Below, piece by piece: positions 57,320 through 57,922 of a stretch of DNA of 57,922 nucleotides. Within the stretch, counting starts at the first letter, position 1, and each line of letters starts with the position of its first letter. The DNA lies in the NCBI GenBank assembly GCA_030147805.1, contig JASBUR010000056.1:1-57922 (forward strand). Direction: 5' to 3'. Source of the DNA: Sphingomonadaceae bacterium (GTDB taxonomy: Bacteria; Pseudomonadota; Alphaproteobacteria; Sphingomonadales; Sphingomonadaceae). The notes beneath the pieces were generated by a model. It worked only from the letters and a program-made list of their open reading frames with translations. It made no database searches and was not told the origin of the DNA. A program made the translations under genes and the position numbers.

Positions 57320-57844
57320 TTAGGCGGTGCGTTCGGGCACGAGCCGCGCGTCGTGGACGACGTCCGCGGTGGCGGCGAGCGCCTCCCACGGGAAGACGAA
57401 CCAGTCCTTGGTGACGGTGCGGTCGATCGTCCGCGCGCGATAGTCGACGCGCGCGGTCGAGACGATATTGTCGATCAGCACCGCGAAGCGCACGCGCTCC
57501 ATGTCGGCGCCGGCATCGCCGAGTTCGCGGCGCAGCCGTTCGATCGTCCCGCCGGTATCGTTGATGTCGTCGACGAAGATCAGCCGCTCGCCGTCGCGTG
57601 TCCGCGCGGCAAGGCGGGCGATCAGCGCGGCAGCGAATTCCTCGACGCCCGACGAATAGTCGACCGACAGCATCGGCAAATGCGTCGCGTGCGACAGATA
57701 GGTGCACGGGGCAAGGCCGCCGCGGCCGATGCCGACGAGATGGTCGGCCCGCCAGGCGGGGTCGGCGGTGACCAGCCGCGCCAGCGTCCGCACGTCGGCG
57801 ACGAACTGCGAATAGGCGATCGAGGTGAGGACGGGATCGCTCAT
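57320..57844 (-). CDS. phosphoribosyltransferase family protein
   Basis: A 174-residue type I PRTase. The PRPP loop is RLIFVDDINDTGGTI, preceded by HLVGIGRGGLAPCTYLSH, which is the flexible-loop and pyrophosphate-binding region, and followed by TKDWFVFPWE. It resembles xanthine-guanine or hypoxanthine phosphoribosyltransferases in length and order, so purine salvage is likely. The ATG at 57844 overlaps the stop of the preceding gene by 4 nt (ATGA). About 195 nt separate it from the HlyD gene; I see no clear terminator there. Confidence 0.88.
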   Translation of the reverse strand: MSDPVLTSIAYSQFVADVRTLARLVTADPAWRADHLVGIGRGGLAPCTYLSHATHLPMLSVDYSSGVEEFAAALIARLAARTRDGERLIFVDDINDTGGTIERLRRELGDAGADMERVRFAVLIDNIVSTARVDYRARTIDRTVTKDWFVFPWEALAATADVVHDARLVPERTA

Positions 57845-57922
57845 GCCGCGCCGGCGCCCTCGACATAGGCGTCGAGCGCCGCGAGATGCCGGGTCACCTC
57901 GGCGTCGGAAAGGAACGAGCCG
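57841..57922 (-). CDS. C-terminal end of a probable adenosine deaminase (cut by window edge)
   Basis: The last 26 codons of a minus-strand gene read SFLSDAEVTRHLAALDAYVE, then GAGAA and stop. The sequence SFL-x6-H-L-A-A-L-D-A-Y near the terminus is like the end of bacterial adenosine deaminases, and coupling to a purine-type PRTase supports this. The fragment is too short for a firm assignment. Its TGA overlaps the ATG of the phosphoribosyltransferase gene. Confidence 0.45.
   Translation of the reverse strand, partial: GSFLSDAEVTRHLAALDAYVEGAGAA

Noticed and set aside
1..57922. tRNA, rRNA, CRISPR, insertion sequences, prophage or integrase genes
   Set aside because: I looked for CCA-ended cloverleafs, regularly spaced repeats, transposase motifs and terminal inverted repeats and found none. 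Intergenic spaces are short and explained by regulatory sites or REP-like palindromes.

Overview
The window is one contiguous stretch of GC-rich chromosome from an alphaproteobacterium, most likely of the order Sphingomonadales. The gene content points there: a TonB-dependent receptor in an operon with a TPR-sulfotransferase, a UrcA-family protein, DUF4402 and TorF-type envelope proteins, several periplasmic peptidases, and imperfect REP-like repeats. Coding density is high, many genes overlap by 4 nt (ATGA or GTGA), and I see no rRNA, tRNA, CRISPR array, insertion sequence or phage gene. The order assignment is inferred from gene content, not from a marker gene.

Layout. 1-4.6 kb: the 5' part of ribB, a glutathione peroxidase, a KshA-like Rieske oxygenase, an AI-2E-type permease and a thiolase. 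4.6-6.3 kb: a small envelope-protein locus with three sigma-54 promoters. Two of them have a tandem pair of CTGTCCG-N4-CGGACAG palindromes at about -100 and -120. They drive an 81-codon ORF, a DUF4402 protein and a UrcA protein. 6.3-14.1 kb, all minus strand: TPR-sulfotransferase then TonB receptor, an amidohydrolase, and a LytS/LytTR-type two-component pair. 14.2-22.7 kb: a tightly coupled six-gene operon (RpiR regulator, class III aminotransferase, MlrC-like M81 peptidase, S9 peptidase, SDF symporter, M20 amidohydrolase) that looks like a peptide or modified amino acid scavenging pathway. 22.7-30.9 kb: phospholipase D-like protein, DUF885 peptidase, egtB-egtD, a CapA-like protein and a serine hydrolase. 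30.9-40.5 kb: a second thiolase, an alpha/beta hydrolase, a DECR2-like reductase, an M24 peptidase, two small unknown genes, a hotdog thioesterase, an MpaB-family protein, an acyl-CoA synthetase and an acyl-CoA dehydrogenase. With the first 5 kb this resembles acyl-CoA or steroid/terpenoid side-chain catabolism.

40.5-47.9 kb is an iron-uptake island: a YbiX/PiuC dioxygenase, a Fiu-like siderophore receptor, TonB, and on the minus strand PepSY-TM, DUF2271, DUF4198 and ApbE. The DUF2271 protein carries a canonical flavinylation motif (DGLTGAT) and the ApbE flavin transferase is encoded beside it. The group may be a Fur-controlled extracytosolic flavin redox system for iron. 48-51.3 kb: small membrane and secreted proteins, a LysR regulator with a short upstream gene, a regulatory region rich in GTTGC/GCAAC inverted repeats, a possible 29-residue lipoprotein and a TorF-type porin. 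51.4-57.1 kb, minus strand: HlyD-like adaptor, PilZ-containing GT2 synthase, MHS-type transporter and class I/II aminotransferase, closely packed. 57.3 kb to the end: a phosphoribosyltransferase and the C-terminus of a probable adenosine deaminase.
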